From the NCBI GenBank assembly GCA_005784505.1, contig VCAZ01000154.1, positions 1-64,000 on the forward strand: a DNA stretch of 64,000 nt, read 5' to 3'. Below, piece after piece: positions 1-12,404 of the stretch. This DNA is from Bagarius yarrelli (lineage: Eukaryota; Chordata; Actinopteri; Siluriformes; Sisoridae). The notes under the pieces are model-generated. The model made no database searches and was not told the DNA's origin. It saw only the letters and a list, made by a program, of their open reading frames with translations. Numbering within the stretch: position 1 is the first letter of the stretch; each line of letters opens with the position of its first letter. The position numbers were made by a program, and so were the translations under genes.

Positions 1-1524
1 TGACAAAATAAAAAAAAAATCCCCACCAGTATGAGTAGAAAATTGATTCCTCTTTTTAAAATATAGATATATTATTTTATATATCTTATAGAAGCCAAAA
101 AAAAATATTCTATAAAACATTTATCAACAACATCAGTCTTTCATCATTTCCATCTATACAATATTATTTCTGGTCAGTGTTTATGGGTGTATATACTATA
201 TACTATATATATAATATATAAATCATGCCCATGATACTGCTTCTAGTACGTCAAAGGTTGCTGAATGTAGTTGTTTAGTTGATAAGAATGAATTACACTA
301 ATCCACCCTTCATCACCTCCCAGAATTCCAGTTCACCAGCGCACCGGGATCCTTTGCTGTAATTAAAATATAGTACGGAAATGCTAGTGCATCTTACACT
401 TACTACTTTATTAAATAACAAACGTTTAACGTGTAAAAAGACACGTGGTCAATAGTATTTATCTGCTCATTTACATCTGATGTACTGAGACGCTTGTAAG
501 TTTATTCCTAAAGGGTTTGTAAGGCACATGACCTTGTTCTGGGTAATAACCTTCCCTTTGCGCTTTTGTGCACGATGACAGTTTCATTATTGTATAAATG
601 ACATTATATCAAGCTTTTAACGAACATTAAATGTATCTTAAATTAAAAAAACAAATCGTGCCAGTGATATATTAAGTATTTTACTTACCTTCAGGTGTTA
701 GTTGCCATTCACATTGCATTGTTAGGGTATTCTGCGTGTTGCGAGGAAAACAAAAGGGTATACGTGACCATGCGAAGACCAACATAATAAATAAGTGCTC
801 TATAGCCAGTAGGCTTAAATTTATTACATGCAATATACAGTTACCTACGTAGCGATGTTAACAGAAGATGTAGATCTGACGCTGGGTCAGCGGTGCCACT
901 ACGGACTCGTTACGCCCTTCGGTCTCAACCAAATGCTTTGAAACAAAGAGGGGGTTGGATTTGTATTGCCCTTTTTAAATTACGTTCCTGAGTATTAAAA
1001 TTACCCCCAACTTGTAGCTTTAGCAGGTACTGTTCGGTTTAGTCCAGCGGAATGCTGTAAGTTTTCGAACAACACCGCTTTTCTAGTTTTTATCCACCCC
1101 CTTTCTTCAATTATAATTGATCCTTCCGCTACTATGTGGATAAACATAAACAACTCAAACGCTCTTGTGTAAAGTATATCATTAAAACAAATGTAAATTA
1201 TGTTATTTTGTCGCTATTAGTAACGCATAGCTTTTTTTGAGATTATGAGAAAACATTTTTTACATTTTAATCAATTACTGAATCTTTTATTTTTTTAATG
1301 TTGTTTAGTTTTTGTATTTTTGTGCCTATGCACATTTATATTTTTTCCGATTATCTAATTAGAGTAAAATTAGAATAAAATGTTATTGCTGATATCCTAA
1401 TAATGTTAAGCTATTAAGGAACAGTGCTTGTTACATGTAATAATCTAGTGATACACCTCTTAATACCACCACTATCACGTCGCGATTATAGAAACCATCA
1501 ATAATGTACAAAATTGTACTCTGC
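1..1524. other. AT-rich stretch without recognised gene
   Basis: I see no convincing coding exon, RNA gene or named repeat here. The sequence is AT-rich with short simple tracts and is best treated as intergenic. Confidence 0.5.
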
Positions 1525-1630
1525 CTTGAAAATATATTTTTAAGTATGTCCTAGACCAAGTTTTATTTTGAATTGTAAAATACACTGTTGGGAATGAATA
1601 AATACAATTGATTGGAACAAATATTTATAT
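1525..1630 (+). repeat. RepA dispersed repeat, left part of an interrupted copy
   Basis: Blocks match other RepA copies at 17606-18030 and 26417-26986: a tatttttaagtatgtc block followed by a ctgttgggaat...tggaacaaatatt block. The copy stops near 1630 and its right end resumes at about 3948, so 2.3 kb of other elements lie within it. The middle of the repeat is also deleted relative to the longer copies. Confidence 0.6.
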
Positions 1631-1639
1631 ATGTATATT

Positions 1640-2040
1640 TATAACATTTGGCTGCGGAGCTGCGACCATCTGGGAGCTTAGCTTCAGAGCAGCGACCTTA
1701 TTGGAGCCGCAGGGTTCCTCATCGGTTAACTCCACAGTAAATGAGGAACCGCTTAGCTGCAAAGTGTAATCCATGTATTTTGCCAGGGACCAGTGAATTT
1801 TTCCCCATGGCATCTTGCGCTAAACAGGGTCATTTAGTTGAAAACAAAAAACGTCTTTTAGGGCAATATCATTAAACCCTGTGACGTCACTTAGTCCCCA
1901 AAATTCCTCCACTTTTGCCCTGACAAAGGTTAATCAGATGCCCAACTGCTGGGTTCATTTTGGGGTGGGTTTATTCCGCTGAGGCAAGGCGTATAGCACC
2001 AATGTGCAGTTTATTTACAAATAAACTATAAACAGACAGC
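1640..2040 (-). mobile_element. LTR element: LTR 3' end and gag-like 5' part
   Basis: Read on the minus strand, this starts with the 3' end of an LTR (gtaaataaactgcacatt, then gcctcagcgg) and a short leader. A gag-like frame follows, with MPWGKIHWSLAKYMDY and then SGSSFTVELTDEEP. The same LTR-end, leader and start order is present in the plus-strand element at 45333-47128, so the two are one family. The gag frame is broken upstream of 1813 and the element is cut off near 1640, where RepA resumes. This is a relic; no polymerase or integrase is seen. Confidence 0.65.
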
Positions 2041-3620
2041 CCCCCACCTCCACTCCCCTCTCCCTAATGTTAGATCAGGTGAGGAGAGAACTGAGGCGGC
2101 TTAAGACCAGGAAAGCCGCAGGTCCAGACGGCATCAGCCCTGACCAACTCTGTGAGGTGGTCACTTACATCTTTAACCTGAGCCTGAGTCTGATGACGGT
2201 CCCTGTCCTGTGGAGGACCTCCTGTGTGGTTCCGGTTCCTAAGACAGTGCACCCTAAGGAGCCAAACCACTACAGACCAGTAGCCTTGACCTCCCACCTG
2301 ATGAAGACTATGGAGAGGCTCATTCTCAGCCACCTTCGCTCTGTGGTCAGCACCACAATGGACCCGCTGCAGTTTGCCTACAGGCCGAACATCGGGGTGG
2401 ATGACGCTGTCATCTACCTGCTGCACCGGGCGTTGACTCACCTGGAGGCCGCCGGAACTGCTGTGAGGGTCATGTTCTTTGACTTCTCCAGTGCCTTTAA
2501 CACCATCCAGCCAGCTCTTCTGAGAGAAAAGCTGGAAGGGGCAGGAGTGGACGGAAGACTGGCTTCATGGACATCGGACTATCTCACCAGCAGGCCACAG
2601 TATGTGAGGCTATGAAATTGTGTGTCTGAGGTAGTTGTTTCCAGCACTGGGGCCCCTCAGGGGACGGTGCTCTCACCAATACTCTTTACCCTTTACACCT
2701 CGGACTTTTACATACAACACCAACAGTTGTCACCTCCAGAAGTTCTCTGACGACTCGGCCATTGTTGGCTGTGTGTCCTGGGGGGGGGAACGAGCTGGAC
2801 TGGTGTGAGCGCAATCACTTGTGCTTTAAACACCAGTAAGACGAAGGAGATGGTGAGCGACTTTCGGAGGAGGAACACCACATTACACACTGGTGACCAT
2901 CAAGGGCTCTGACATTGAGATCGTGGACAGTTTTAAGTACCTGGGTGTTCACCTTAACAATAAACTGGACTGGACTCATAACACCGATGCCCTGTACAAG
3001 AAGGGCCAAAGTCGCCTCCACCTTCTGAGGAGAGAGGAGTGAGGTCCTTTGGAGTGGGCAGGCCTCTCTTTTAAGGACTTTTTATGACTCTGTGGTAGCC
3101 TCTGCTATCCACTACGCTGTGGTCTGCTGGGGAGCAGGCAGCACGGACCGGGACAGAAAGAGACTCAACAAACTGGTCAGGAGGGCCAGTTCTGTCCTGG
3201 GCTGTCCACTGGACTCTGTGGAGAAGGTGGGTGAGAGGAGGATGTTGGTTAAGCTGACATCCATCATAGACAATACCTCTCATCCACTGCATAAGACCGT
3301 GGAGGCTATGAGCAGCTCCTTCAGTAGCAGACTGTTACACCCTCCATGTAGGAAGGAGCGGTTCCGCAGGTCTTTCATACCCACCGCTGTTAGACTGTAC
3401 AACTCAACAGTCTAACTACAGATGCACATAACTAACTGTAAATACTTTTAGATTTTTGTTTATCGTAAATTGTTTTTATTTCTCTCAATATGCACTTTTC
3501 TATTGCACATTTTTTCTATTTTCCTACTTTGCACGTAATAGTTTTTGTATCTGAGCCACCGTAACAATTTAATTTCCCCACTGTGGGATCAATAAAGATT
3601 ATCTTATCTTATCTTATCTT
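2041..3620 (+). mobile_element. L2-type LINE, 5'-truncated, reverse transcriptase part
   Basis: The conceptual protein is the reverse transcriptase of an L2-type non-LTR retrotransposon. Visible motifs in order are KTRKAAGPDGIS, then HYRPVALTSHLMKTMERL, then motif A FFDFSSAFNTIQPALL (about 2477-2524), then GAPQGTVLSPILFTLYTSDF, then a FSDDSAIVG catalytic box near 2745. A stop at 2613 and later frameshifts break the frame, so it is inactive. The 3' UTR ends in an aataaagatt sequence followed by (TTATC)n at 3600-3620, the usual target-primed tail. The endonuclease half is missing. It sits inside the LTR of the minus-strand element in 1640-3947. Confidence 0.88.
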
Positions 3621-3947
3621 AAACATGAATGGAACAGGAACAGGAACATAGCAAGACCAGAAACATGAACAAACTGTTACCGCAATGGTACACGAACAAT
3701 AACCCACAAAGACAAAGCAAATCACAAGGCTATAAATACACTAAATACATCAACTGAAAAAGACACACCTGAACACAATCACAAACACAGGACAACCAAT
3801 GAAAACAAGACACAAGGACAAGGGAAACATCTGACAGGAAATAAACAAAACAAACTGCCTAGTTCAGCTTAGCTAGCTATCATAGCATAACTAGACGCAA
3901 AACAATAAGCAGAAAACAATATAAAACAAGAATATGAAAACCTTACA
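3613..3947 (-). mobile_element. LTR 5' part, interrupted by the L2 LINE
   Basis: Reverse-complemented, this begins TGTAAGG at 3947 and contains ctttgtgggttattgttc followed by gtaccattg, shared with the LTR around 45780-45810. The rest of the LTR continues on the far side of the LINE at about 2040. This places the LINE insertion after the LTR insertion. Confidence 0.6.
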
Positions 3948-4010
3948 CTGATATTGTTTAGGACAGCAGAGAAGGCCTTGCTGGCCCTGACTGCACACCA
4001 CTGGAATTCA
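3948..4010 (+). repeat. RepA dispersed repeat, right end
   Basis: It carries gccttgctggccctgactg followed by cacaccact, matching the right end of the RepA copy at about 26940-26980. It completes the copy that starts at 1525. Confidence 0.6.
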
Positions 4011-5394
4011 ATTAGTCATCTTTATAGGAGTTATTTAACAGATATCAGTTAATCGATTGAATCTATTTTAATAAATGCTTATAAATGTTCCTTGTTAGTA
4101 TTTATAACTGTTATATGTGTTTATATAAATAATTTATTTATTTATTCCATATTATAAAACAGTTAGTGTAGTGTACTGTAGTGTAGTTTAGGTTTACAAC
4201 GTTATACCCAAAATATATTTGGGACATAAAACAAAACCATCTAAGAACTGCTGACATAGTTTCTTATTATTCCACATTATTATATTTACCAAAAATATTT
4301 TTATAGAAACCTTTTAAGGATAAAACTTCAAAAACTACATTGCTGACTGTTCAATTTTAAGGCAATACATCTAAATGAAACACACAATAATTAAGAAGTG
4401 TGTCCTAATACTTTAGTTTATACATTGTATGTTGAAACAGTGTAATCTGTAATGTTATGTAATGTTATGTAATGTTATTGTAATGTTATGTAATCTGTAA
4501 GATTTTTTGACATTAATACAACAAATATCCTAATACACAATACATCGCTGATATCCTTGAGCAGTTTACTATTTCCATATGAATGCAAATGTGCAAGCAA
4601 GTGTTCTGCTATAAGGAATATCATTATGGCACTGATTCAACTATAGTCACAGAGCAACAGGTAATCATAGCTTAGCTGATATTTAATATTACAAATCAAT
4701 ATTAACAATATCAACAAATATTACAAACAAATGCTGTTATGCATCCGATTTTAAAAGAAGAAATTAATATTGGCTAAATAGATTATAATATATTAGATGT
4801 GGTAGATGTGGTAGTAAGGTATAAACATGGATACTGTCTTGACAGTGCAAACAGCATCATGAGGTAGAGGTGCTTGGGATAACAATGCAGTATGAAAAGT
4901 AAACATGGTGAAGTGCAGTATAATGGCAGAATATTGTACAGTAGATATAAAATAAAATTTTAGGTTAATGTCAGAATTCAGAGTTCAGTAGGCTGAGAGG
5001 ATAAAATTGTTTCTAAGTGCTGGTGCAACAGAGAAGACTTTTTTAGCTGTTTTTCACCATGGTATGTTTCTGCTTTTTTTTTCTGGACAGACTCTTCAGC
5101 GCTGCAATTAAGCATATTGCAAATTTGTTGTTGTCATCAGAAACTGTAAAGTACTTTCAAACCGCTGACATGATTGCCATTTAGTACGTAGTGCTGTGAT
5201 AGCGGCTAAAGCAGGAGTGTAATCTGAGGGCTAAATGTAGGGGCAGGGACGGGGCATATTTCCGGTTTGTATTACCAGCCTTTTTCTTTCTTTCAGCCAA
5301 AAACCGATAATAGCATTCCTGGTTAATACCAGATCATGCATAAAAAATTATACCAAGAAACCGGTATGATTTTGAAAAATAATGTTATATAAGA
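4011..5394. other. No gene seen; short imperfect tandem repeat
   Basis: AT-rich. A roughly 10-base unit, taatgttatg, is repeated imperfectly at 4445-4495. I see no exon or recognisable transposon. Confidence 0.45.
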
Positions 5395-5512
5395 CCGGTG
5401 TACCCCTCCTGCCTTTTTCCATGTCAGAGACAGCTGGGATAGGCTCCAGCAGATGCCTGTGACCCCGAATTAGGGAATAAGAAGGTATAGAACATAAATG
5501 AATGAATGAATG
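5395..5512 (+). repeat. SINE/LINE 3' tail ending in (AATG)n
   Basis: It contains cagctgggataggctccag, then a tgtgaccccgaattaggg-like block, and ends in a short (aatg)n run. This is a tail type common at the 3' ends of fish retroposons. A second diverged copy is at 28955-29040. The exact family cannot be assigned by eye. Confidence 0.6.
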
Positions 5513-5599
5513 TCATATAAATTTTTGGTCATACCACCCAGCACTACCGTGATGTCATCTACATCTACAAACTTGATTATGGAGTTGGAGCCATGTGCA

Positions 5600-8492
5600 G
5601 GTATGCAGTAGAAAGGCAGAAGAAAATGTGCCAAATGTGGGGAAGATCATGACAGATGATCAGATATGAGCAACGTGGTTACAAGGAGCAACCCAGATGT
5701 TGTAATTATGGTAAAAAGCATAGTGCACATGGCACTTTATGGGGAGGAGATCGAACAGATGCAAATGGGGAGGTCATAGAAAAGTTATTCGAGGGTTATA
5801 CAAATGGTTTGTTTAAATGATGTGAGAGGGACTAGAATAAATGTGCGCACTGGGAACACATCGGTATTAGATTTAACATTAGTGTCTAGAAATTTAAGTG
5901 GAAGCTGTGAGTGGGATGTGTTAAAAGACATCACAATATGTAATGATCATTTTTCAGTATTATGTCAACTATCGTTGGAAAAGAATAAGAGGAAAGGGGT
6001 ATGATGGGGAGTTGGATATTTAGTAGTGCAAAATTGTAATTATTTACATATAATTGTAAAAAGGAGATGTGTAAAATAGACTTAAATGAAGATATTGATG
6101 CGGTCAAGAAAAATATTAGAATAACTTGAACAGAAGCTGAAATTAGTCCATGTCTAAAAGTAAAGGACAGATAAAGAAAAAAAGATAAAGATAAAGATAA
6201 AGAGTCCCTTGGTGGACAGATTATTGTTCTAGAGCAGTGAAAGAGAGAAATAAAGTTCTCAGAGTATTAAGAAGAACTCATAGTTTTCAGAATTTAATTG
6301 TATTTAAGAAAGCACAAGCTAGAGTTAGGGAAATAATACGTACTGCAAAGAGGCATAGTTGGCAAGGTTTTTGTAATAGAATAGGAAGGGTTACACCGGT
6401 TGGGGAAGTGTGTGGAATGATCAAGAGTATGAGAGGAATTAGAAAGGAATACCAATATCCAGTATTAAAGAGAGATGAGGAAGTAGCAATTTCTAACGAG
6501 GAGAAGGCAGAAATGCAAAAGTCTGGTTAAAATTCAAATAAAACTTGCCTGAATAGGCTAAGAAAGGTAGAATGAAGACTCGAGCAGATCATGCTGGAGT
6601 TCTAAATAGAAGGCATGGGACTAATAGTGTTTTGGATGTTCCATTTACTCTGGATGAAATGAAAAGAGTAATAGCAAGATCTGGATTAACATCGTCTAGG
6701 GAAGATGGAATCTGCTATATTATGGTTAAACATTTAGAAACTTTAACAGCTTTGAAACTTCTAGGCCTATATAATAAAGTGCGGGATATGGGGAAACTCC
6801 CTAATGCTTGGAAAGAGGCAGTAATTATTCCTATTAAGAAGCCAGGGAAAGATCCTTCAAAACTGGTAAACTATAGGCCAATAGCTATAACATCACATTT
6901 GGGCGAAATAATGGAAAGAATGATAACTGAAAGACAAACATTTTATTTAGAATAAAAGGAACTTTTATCACCTTACCAAAATGGCTTCAGGAGAGGGAGA
7001 GGGACTATGGGCCCAATTATATGTTTAGAAACCGAAATTAAGAACGCACAGATTATCAAAGAATCCGTTATAGCACTTTTTTTATGTTGAGAAAGCGTAT
7101 GATATGGTATGGAAGGACTAAAGATTAAGTTAAATGAAATAGGATTTCAGGAAGAGTCTTTAACTGGGTTAAATTTTTTTCTTTGGCAGATCTATTCGAG
7201 TTAGAATTGGTACAGCTATGTCCAGAGAATATTCGGTAGATAATGGCACTTCTCAGGGGTGTGTCATAAGTTCATTACTTTTTTTTCATCATTTTCCCAA
7301 GTTCCACCTGATATTAGTCGATCTTTATTTGCAGATAATGCAGAGGGAAAGGAATGTGAGTCACGTTAAAATAAAAATACAAGAGGCAATCAGTGTGGTT
7401 GAAAAATGTTCATACTCATGGGGTTTTAAGTTCTTAGTAGAAGTTAAAGTCTTTAAGTTTCTCGGAATGCAGTTTGATTTCAAATTGATTTGGACTGAAC
7501 AAGCACTGAGATTGTATTGTGGTGCAGTTAATTCGACTGTTGATGCTCTGCATGTGGAGATGGGAGAAATGCCAATGTATAACAGCTAATGATAAATTAT
7601 TGGGCAAATTTAAAAGGACATACAGAGCCTAGAAATTCAACTACCAAAGTTTTTTTTCCCATGTTGGGAGAATGAGAGAGTTAAGAGTAAATGTTGTGCA
7701 CGGGTCTCAGCGGATATAGCAAGGAAAATGGGATGAAATAAGTAGGCATATATTCCTACAGTTCCATTAACAGTAACTCCTCCATGGTTATTTCCCTCAG
7801 TATCCATTGATTTATATCCACTGAAAAATAATAATTTTCAAATTGGAGGATAGGATTCAAATATTGTATTAGAATTATGTAGCAATATATACAGATGGAT
7901 CCAAAGATCCTACAGAAAGAACAGCGTATGCATTCATCATTTCAGCTTTACAAGTATCTGTCAATAGAAGAACATAATTTCACCTTGCAGTGTATACAGA
8001 TGAGCTAATAGCAGTTGCAGCAGCTATCTGGGTAGAACAAGTAAAGCTAAACAAAGTTATTCTGTGCTCAGGTTTAAGTTCAGTTTTATTATCTTTACAA
8101 TATTGTTTATCCCAGAGTAGGCAAGACATAGTTAAATAAATATATGAACCTCTATTTATACTTCACAATTTGAACTGATTCAGTGGCTAAGGAAGCAACT
8201 AGGCAGGAAAACACAATGGACATTTTATCTGGTAAAACAGAAATAAAAACAATAATTAAAAGTAAAATCATGAGCAAATGACAAGATTGATAGAATAAGG
8301 GAAACACAGGCAGACATCTTTATACCATCCAGAAGGAAGTGGAAAGGAGGAGGAAGACAGGGCGATGTACCAAGGAGGAAAGCACAATAACAAGATTAAG
8401 TCACTCTGGCTCTGGTCCACACTCCAGTATAGTAGGTGGCGGTAATGCACCTTAACGTTGGATGCCACCCGCCATAAAACTATAAGAAGAAG
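5600..8492 (+). mobile_element. I/Nimb-like LINE, decayed
   Basis: Parts appear in the usual I-clade order but in broken frames. At 5620-5720 there is a cysteine-knuckle remnant of ORF1. At 5804-6000 there is the end of the endonuclease (NDVRGTRI, then LDLTLVSRNLSG). At 6237-6955 the reverse transcriptase starts, with KPGKDPSKLVNYRPIAITSH. At about 7245 the NGTSQGCVISSLLF box follows, and at 7880-7915 an RNase H start, NIYTDGSKDP. The 3' end has ggtggcggtaatgcacc and gccacccgccataaaa, followed by (AAG)n at about 8483-8495. The RNase H domain and this hairpin-like 3' end distinguish it from the L2 and RTE LINEs nearby. Frameshifts and deletions make it inactive. Confidence 0.85.
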
Positions 8493-8654
8493 AAGATCAT
8501 CTCCTAATAGTAAAACATTATTGAAATCTTTGTCATTCATTTCAGGTAATGATATTCACTTTATTTCTGTACTCAAATTGCTGCCATGGGCAGTACTTCA
8601 AAACAATTACAAAAATAATACCCAAGTGTGTCTGAGAGAATTATAATCAGGCAT

Positions 8655-8770
8655 TTGGCAGGTCGCGCCGCGGTTGGGGTCTTGAATGTTAGCTAAAACC
8701 AAATAACCTTATACTAGTGTAGTGGAGTTGATCTGGGTGAGAGAGCGTGCAAAGAATGGCTGGTATGTTG
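8655..8770 (+). promoter_or_regulatory. Possible blcap promoter / non-coding first exon
   Basis: A short CpG-rich patch (ggtcgcgccgcggttggg, 8661-8678) stands out from AT-rich surroundings. It is followed by splice-donor-like sites gg|gtgaga near 8737 and ctg|gtatgt near 8763. blcap has a non-coding first exon in other vertebrates, and the coding exon here starts at an acceptor 1.6 kb downstream. This is inference only; no transcript evidence is available. Confidence 0.28.
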
Positions 8771-10395
8771 TTTAAATAATTTAGTAAATAATTTGGAAAT
8801 GTATGTATAGTTTTTTTTGCTTTGGCATGTCACACGACACTTTTTGTTACCTAGCTGTGTGCGCTTTATAAAACATACATACAGATACAAACATACACAA
8901 TCAGCTAAAGCTAGATTTGCCCAGGCCAATGCTAGTAATAACTGTTAAGAACAAAAATATAAACAATATAAAAATAACCGCTAATCAGACCTGGGATGTG
9001 TTATAATCTGGTTTACAGTAAAATAACTAGCTAATGCTAATCTTACTGTTTTTGTTTCCCTAAGATCATCTGTAAAATATTACGCTATGTATAACTTTTT
9101 TTTTTTTTTTTTATCTCTGGCGTTTCTTTTCTATATATGCCAAAACATTCTACTTTTTGGATTGCTAGGTTTGTCGTTTACGATTAGTTTAATAGTTAAA
9201 TGTGCAGAAAAAGACGTTCAGTTTGCGAACTAGCTAGCAAGTTCACTAAAATTGAAGGCCAATGAGTAGGTATATATAGCACAACTCCCGAGAGTTCTTA
9301 AAATACACACTGTAGTACAGTTTCAGTTTAAAATAACGACTTGGACTGTTTGAACAACTAAATTGTTAACGAATAGAGAACAAGGCTAAAATCAGATTTT
9401 TCAAGGGGGGAGGGGGGTCATTCACTTTAAAGTTTAAGTAGTTCTTTTTTGCGGCCTGTAGGTGGCGACGTCAAGCACTGAAAGACTGTAAATTCGTTCG
9501 ATGATTTCTGCAATTATCCCGCGATTCTTGGTGTCTCACACGTACATGAGACAAAACACGAACTAAAACAATGTCCTCTTTTATGCTAATTTTGTAAAAA
9601 AAACCAAAAATCTTACAAACTTAATGCCATTATGTCAGTTATTAATAAAATGGCAATGTTATTTATACTATCTATTCATTTACCTGTTTAATCAAAGTGT
9701 CACTGCACCTACGTGTTTATTAATTCTTAGCTGTCCACTTGCATATAATGTAATTTCTGTGGCCTTGTCTGTAACGTGAATAATTACATCTGACCGATTT
9801 CAATGTTTCAAAAACTGCTGTTCATCTGGGAGGTTCTTGCATAATATGAAGAGTTCTTGCATAAAAATAAGTGTGCTAAGGTAAAAATGTTTAATAACAA
9901 AATGGAATTTGTTAGTAGAAACGACTTGCAAGACTTCTGCATTTACACATTTGTTAAACATCGGCCATTATGGTTAAGAAAAGTCAGAAAATCTAAGAGC
10001 ACACTGAGTAGTTAGTTGGCCCATCAAAAAACAAGCCAGTGGATTAGGTAGCTAAACATTTTTAATAATGATTTAGCATCTTCAGTAGTTTGGTGTTATG
10101 TTGACAAAGTTTGGTATAAATTGCCTGGTTCTGCTAAACGTATGCAATAACTTACAGCCTGATTTTTTTTTTTCCCCAAAAAAATCTCTATTCAAACCAA
10201 AATAGGTGACCTTGTTTTTGTTGTAGCTATTAACTGTTAGTTATCTGAACAGCACTAAGCTGTTCAGCCGGACGTGATCTGTGTATATAAATATGGGTGA
10301 CTGTACTTCAAAAAGAGTGTGCTACATTTTTTTAATAATAGCCATGTTCATAATTATAATGATAATCTTCTAAACATATTTTTATACTTTTCCAG
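8771..10395. other. Probable blcap 5' intron or flank, no gene seen
   Basis: I see no coding exon or identifiable transposon. The stretch is AT-rich, with a poly-T run at 9096-9112, and ends at a good acceptor (tatacttttccag, AG at 10394-10395). Confidence 0.4.
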
Positions 10396-10524
10396 GATTT
10401 ACATAATATCTGGACTAGAACGCTGAGATCCACCAGCGCCTGTTGGTGGTTGTGCAACACAACCAGACAACCAATCTGGACATCTGTTTTGAAATTTGAC
10501 CATTTCCAGCAGAAACGAGAGACA
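10396..10524 (+). other. blcap: blcap 5' UTR part of the coding exon
   Basis: The stretch begins right after a pyrimidine-rich acceptor ending in ccag and contains no ATG before the coding start. It therefore reads as untranslated leader in the same exon as the CDS. Confidence 0.6.
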
Positions 10525-10788
10525 ATGTACTGCCTCCAGTGGTTACTTCCAGTCCTGCTGATCCCAAAGCCACTGAACCCAGCTCTGTGGTTTAACCATT
10601 CTATGTTCATGGGTTTCTACTTGCTTAGCTTCCTGTTGGAAAGGAAGCCATGCACCATCTGTGCCTTAGTGTTTCTTGCAGCATTGTTTCTTATCTGCTA
10701 CAGCTGCTGGGGGAATTGTTTCCTTTACCACTGCCATGACTCTCCATTGCCAGACTCTGCACATGATCCCAACATTGTGGGCACCTAG
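10525..10788 (+). CDS. blcap: blcap, bladder cancer-associated protein (87 aa)
   Basis: This is an intact 87-residue frame in one exon, the usual length for BLCAP. It starts [20 protein letters not shown]. The middle is very hydrophobic, with two predicted membrane segments (about residues 20-39 and 44-64) around the [10 protein letters not shown] loop. The C-terminus is a short tail rich in Pro, Asp and Ser and ending VGT. BLCAP is a small, extremely conserved membrane protein linked to growth arrest and apoptosis; its molecular activity is not settled. The chosen ATG is the first after the splice acceptor at 10394-10395. From memory of the mammalian protein, only a handful of residues differ, mostly in the tail, so the gene is under strong constraint and likely functional. 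It is the only host gene seen on the + strand. Confidence 0.97.
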
Positions 10789-11258
10789 ACTACACATCCT
10801 ATAAAATCCTAAACGGTTCTTGGACAAATCTTGGACAGGGTCTGACTAACAAATAAACATATAAGAAATGCTGAGAAATTTGTAGATGAGGGCCTCACTG
10901 AAGTCAATCTTGAATTAATCACAAACTAACCTCTCGCTGTTACTTCATTTTTCATCCAAGAGATCACAAATCTGTGTCAATGGGTTGCTTATTGGGTTTT
11001 TCTGTTTTAATGTTTCATTCCAATTTTAATCAATTGGAGGGCAAAGGGTCCCATGTAAGCATGTATAGGTTATATCATAAACCTGGCATCACCTGACATC
11101 TGTTTTTGCATCAGTAAGTTTAACCCTCCAGGTATGAGGTGACTTCAGTTGTGGTAAATGTCTAACCTGAGCTTTCTGGAGATCAAGAGTATGTAAAGTT
11201 GTTGGTGTGTTCAGCTCAATTTGTTTAGATGCTGTCACAACTTTTAATTCAATAAAGT
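10789..11258 (+). other. blcap: blcap 3' UTR, candidate poly(A) signals
   Basis: The stretch downstream of the blcap stop carries aataaa at about 10851-10856 and again near 11251-11256. I cannot tell which is used. The second lies inside the duplicated segment described next. Confidence 0.4.
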
Positions 11259-12404
11259 TCATAATGCACAAATTGAATTATATTAAATATTTGAAAATGT
11301 TGGAACAAAGAGTTGCATCTGAAGAGGACATCTGGAATGTTTATTTACATGTACTATATATATAAATATAAATATAATTTTTTTTTTAATTTATTTATTT
11401 ATTTTGCTTGACCAATTTGTAGAATTTTGTCTGTTTCTTTTATTTTAAAGGGGCCACGAACAACCTAATTAAAAAAAAAATGTATGGATTTGTAAGGTCA
11501 ACTTATGTAATAGGCTATTTTCTGTCCTGTTTCTGTGCAAACCAACCCCCACGCCAACACACTGAATAAGCAGATTGTCTTAAAATTAAAAGCACATTGC
11601 TATGATAGGCCAACAGTGTGCATGTGGGAGTTGGTGGGCGTTGCTAAATAGACACTGATGTCATGCAGGCTTCAATCAACTTTTGCAGATGTGGCATTAG
11701 CCACAATATTAAATCCTATAGTAGAACATCACGTTTTATTTTGGCTGACTGCCCTTAATATAGGCTCTTTTAAGAGTTAGTACAATATTCTGAATTTGTA
11801 AACACACAATGTTTTCATACCACAATGGCTTCTTATGTCAAAAGATCAAGCGAGTTATGATTTCTCAGTTCATGACCCTTTTAAATAAATTTACATTAAT
11901 ATGGTTTCTTTTCAAAACATTTCAGTCTGTCTGGGACATGCGTGCATTTCCTAATGAATGGTTAAACGATGCTTTTTGGACATTCAGGAAATAGGGCACA
12001 AAGTCAAATTTTATACAATGTGAAAGTAAGCCGCTACAAATTTTCTTCCCTTTCGAACTTTTACTCAACGTTGCAAAACATCCGCTTTGGAAAATTCCCT
12101 CTTTTTTTTTTTAGACTAACATCAGTGCAACTAAATGACCAATTGTCGCTAATCATGCAAATTGCATACAAATGTGGTGACCTGGGGCATACCCTTTGTC
12201 AAAGAAACAGTCACCAATTACCTGTGCCCATTGTTGGCCAATACCATATGCTCTAGCTTTGCTCAACCAGCAGGGAGGGATCATCTGTGCTGCATGCCAT
12301 GGTGGTAGGACACACACCGTGAGGTGCTGCTAAATAATTAAATCTCTCCTTCTGGTCATGCCGTAAAGTTGATAGCAAAGCGCTTTTGCGCAGTTGTTGG
12401 AAAG
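11158..12404 (+). repeat. Tandem duplication, first unit (blcap 3' flank)
   Basis: The unit starts taacctgagcttt and contains gtatgtaaagttg, cttttaattca and a taggctattttctgtcctgt block. It ends in a gaggtgctgctaaat...tctggtcatgcc block. All of these recur in the same order and orientation from 12405. Confidence 0.65.

Noticed and set aside
8771..10395. Imprinted neuronatin gene nested in the blcap intron, as in mammals
   Set aside because: No coding exon of that kind is visible, and the nested gene is known only from mammals.
10450..10524. N-terminal extension of blcap from an upstream start
   Set aside because: The frame is open upstream but the earlier start would be TTG, not ATG; the first ATG after the acceptor gives the normal 87 residues.
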